From contig JACKLI010000002.1 in the NCBI GenBank assembly GCA_024235995.1, forward strand, positions 91,347-155,346: a stretch of DNA of 64,000 nt, given 5' to 3'. The notes beneath the pieces are model-generated. The model saw only the letters and a program-made list of their open reading frames with translations. It was not told the DNA's origin and ran no database searches. This DNA is from Burkholderiaceae bacterium (GTDB taxonomy: Bacteria; Pseudomonadota; Gammaproteobacteria; Burkholderiales; Burkholderiaceae_C). This document shows positions 62,636 to 64,000 of the stretch, in pieces. How positions within the stretch are numbered: the stretch's first letter is position 1; every line of letters starts with the position of its first letter. Made by a program: the position numbers and the translations under genes.

Positions 62636-64000
62636 TCATACCTGTGCCATTACTGCGCTGAGCAATTCGGCCTGTTTGCCAGAGGCAGCATCAATTCTGG
62701 TCTCTAAGACATTGCACAGAGCCAGCAAGTGATTAACCTTTTCGACAATCAGCATCTGCTCATCTCTTGGTGGAAGGGGAACCAAAAAATTAGAGAGCGT
62801 GCCAAGATTGAGCCCCTTATATGCAATGCCGCGAAGATTGCTATTGGTAACTTCTGTAAAGTAAGGTGAACTAATGACATTTAGGATGTAGTCGGCATTT
62901 GCCTTGTCATTTAGTGGGATTAGCGCGATTTCTCTTGCGATGTTGTATCCAGCAATATTTTCCGGAACCACAGCGCACCCGCCAAGCGTTCCACGGATAT
63001 TTAAGAGTAATTCGCCACCCTTTAGTACGGTGCGCGAATATTGATCAGATATTTCCGGCGAGACTCTCCGAACGGAAGACAAATCAAGCTCGCGATATTT
63101 GACATCACTGCATCTAAGAGCGAACACCCCTCCATGAGATGGCTCGCTCTCCATCTTCACGATTCCGTAAGTGATTCCTCTCGATTGATCCGATATTGCT
63201 TGAAGTGGGACCCAACTCCAATGGGCAGGTATGGGAAATGGCTTATCCGACGACTTGGATATTAACTTTGGCGCTGACGATGAATCTATCGATTCTGTCA
63301 GCCTTCCCGATATGGCTAACTGCAGAATGGCCTTACGCAGTTCGGTGACATTTTCTTTTACTGAATATAAATCGCCGAAGTGTTGGGTGATAAAGGCCCA
63401 AGCATCGTTGGTGCTGCGGTTGCCGGTGGTGTCGATCAGTTGCGAGAGCGCGGCGGCGTGTGTGGCCAAGCGCTTTTTTTCGCGTTCATTTCGCAGATTT
63501 TCCAGCGCGTCGCAACGCGCCATCAACCGGTCGATTTGGGCGACGATGCGATGTTGCTCGTCAAGCGGTGGGAGCGGAATTGGTATCTCGACAAACTTGG
63601 CAATGGAGACGCCGCCGATGATTCCAGTCATCGCGGCTGTAAATGATGCACGAAAGACTGGGGACAGATAAACATAAAGGATGAATCGCGACGGGATCTG
63701 CCCATACAACTCATTGGCAAACAGCTTGTTGCCAAAACAGATATCGCGATCGGTCAGACCACACTTTTTTCCCGCGCTGCCACCTTCAGCGCAAATAAGC
63801 ACAGCGCCCTGGTGTGCGATCCTGAATTTTCCCTCATCCGGAGGAATACAAATACCGTTGTCGTAGTCCAGCGGGTCAAAACCGTAGCCAACATCCTTGG
63901 TTGCTATGTAGGGCAACCCCTCGACGCCGGCATATTTCGATTCTTTTTCGGATGCATTGATGCTGTTGCCGTTGAAAATATTGCCAATCGCACCGAGTCG
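62636..64000 (-). CDS. hsdS: Type I restriction-modification specificity subunit HsdS, 5' end beyond window
   Basis: 454 codons visible; the frame is open to the last base (reading LGAIGNIFNGNSINASEKES near the edge), so the true start is outside. Two target-recognition domains are seen: the first ends with SIAKFVEIPIPLPPLDEQHR and its helical spacer (DALENLRNEREKKRLATHA); the second begins PFPIPAHWSWVPLQAISDQS and ends LSNFLVPLPPRDEQMLIVEK with a C-terminal helix. HsdS reads the bipartite DNA target for HsdM and HsdR, which are not in the window. First visible gene of the minus-strand defence operon. Confidence 0.93.
   Translation of the reverse strand, partial: RLGAIGNIFNGNSINASEKESKYAGVEGLPYIATKDVGYGFDPLDYDNGICIPPDEGKFRIAHQGAVLICAEGGSAGKKCGLTDRDICFGNKLFANELYGQIPSRFILYVYLSPVFRASFTAAMTGIIGGVSIAKFVEIPIPLPPLDEQHRIVAQIDRLMARCDALENLRNEREKKRLATHAAALSQLIDTTGNRSTNDAWAFITQHFGDLYSVKENVTELRKAILQLAISGRLTESIDSSSAPKLISKSSDKPFPIPAHWSWVPLQAISDQSRGITYGIVKMESEPSHGGVFALRCSDVKYRELDLSSVRRVSPEISDQYSRTVLKGGELLLNIRGTLGGCAVVPENIAGYNIAREIALIPLNDKANADYILNVISSPYFTEVTNSNLRGIAYKGLNLGTLSNFLVPLPPRDEQMLIVEKVNHLLALCNVLETRIDAASGKQAELLSAVMAQV

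Overview
The window is high-GC DNA from a betaproteobacterium, most likely a member of the Comamonadaceae (Acidovorax, Alicycliphilus or Ottowia type). The grounds are the Bug-family solute receptors, the DUF4124 and CNP1-like proteins, the ispB | rplU-rpmA-obgE-proB and rppH | proS layouts, and a short interspersed repeat with an AGCT-CGCGC core. The genus is inferred, not proven. About 49 kb is ordinary chromosome; two accessory regions (about 9.5-15.7 kb and 53-64 kb) carry the unusual content. || Left core (1-9.4 kb): end of an EamA permease, a SulP anion transporter, a DUF4124 protein, a sulfatase, two Bug receptors divergent from a MarR regulator, and a polar amino-acid ABC transporter (receptor, permease, ATPase). 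|| Accessory region 1 (9484-15702): remnant of an integrative element at the 3' end of a tRNA-Pro(CGG) gene on the minus strand. It is bounded by a perfect 47-bp repeat of the tRNA 3' part. Inside are an integrase stub, an IS21-family element interrupted by an ISL3-family element (8-bp target duplication TGGATTCT) that carries passenger genes, a fragment of a type ISP restriction enzyme, and a probable 5' piece of a group II intron. || Central core (15.7-52.9 kb): isoprenoid, ribosomal, GTPase and proline genes; RNA pyrophosphohydrolase; prolyl-tRNA synthetase; a lytic transglycosylase; two CorC-like transporters; YidB and a glutaredoxin; a 271-bp MITE-like palindromic element; an H-NS-like protein, apaH, an RNA helicase, a zinc peptidase, pcp, an ornithine-cyclodeaminase-family enzyme and dcd. 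A purine-nucleoside uptake cluster follows (two BMP receptors, two permeases, an ATPase, a deaminase), then tRNA-Met, a phenylacetate gene group (enoyl-CoA hydratase divergent from paaG-paaI-paaK), DUF3108, an M61 peptidase, DsbC, a UbiH-like monooxygenase, a hydrolase, a MOSC protein and ychF. || Accessory region 2 (53.1 kb to the window end): a P4-type integrase with an overlapping gene of unknown function, then a minus-strand defence operon: hsdS (type I specificity subunit, running off the window), an ABC-type ATPase with a TOPRIM domain, a Schlafen/AlbA_2-type protein, and an ABC-3C-like nuclease effector. A second, intact IS21 copy has replaced the end of the effector, the expected middle component and the first half of a DUF3732 ATPase, so that ABC-three-component system looks dead. 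The two IS21 copies have the same 2,522-bp length (after removing the ISL3 insert) and identical proteins, lie in the same orientation and lack visible target duplications.
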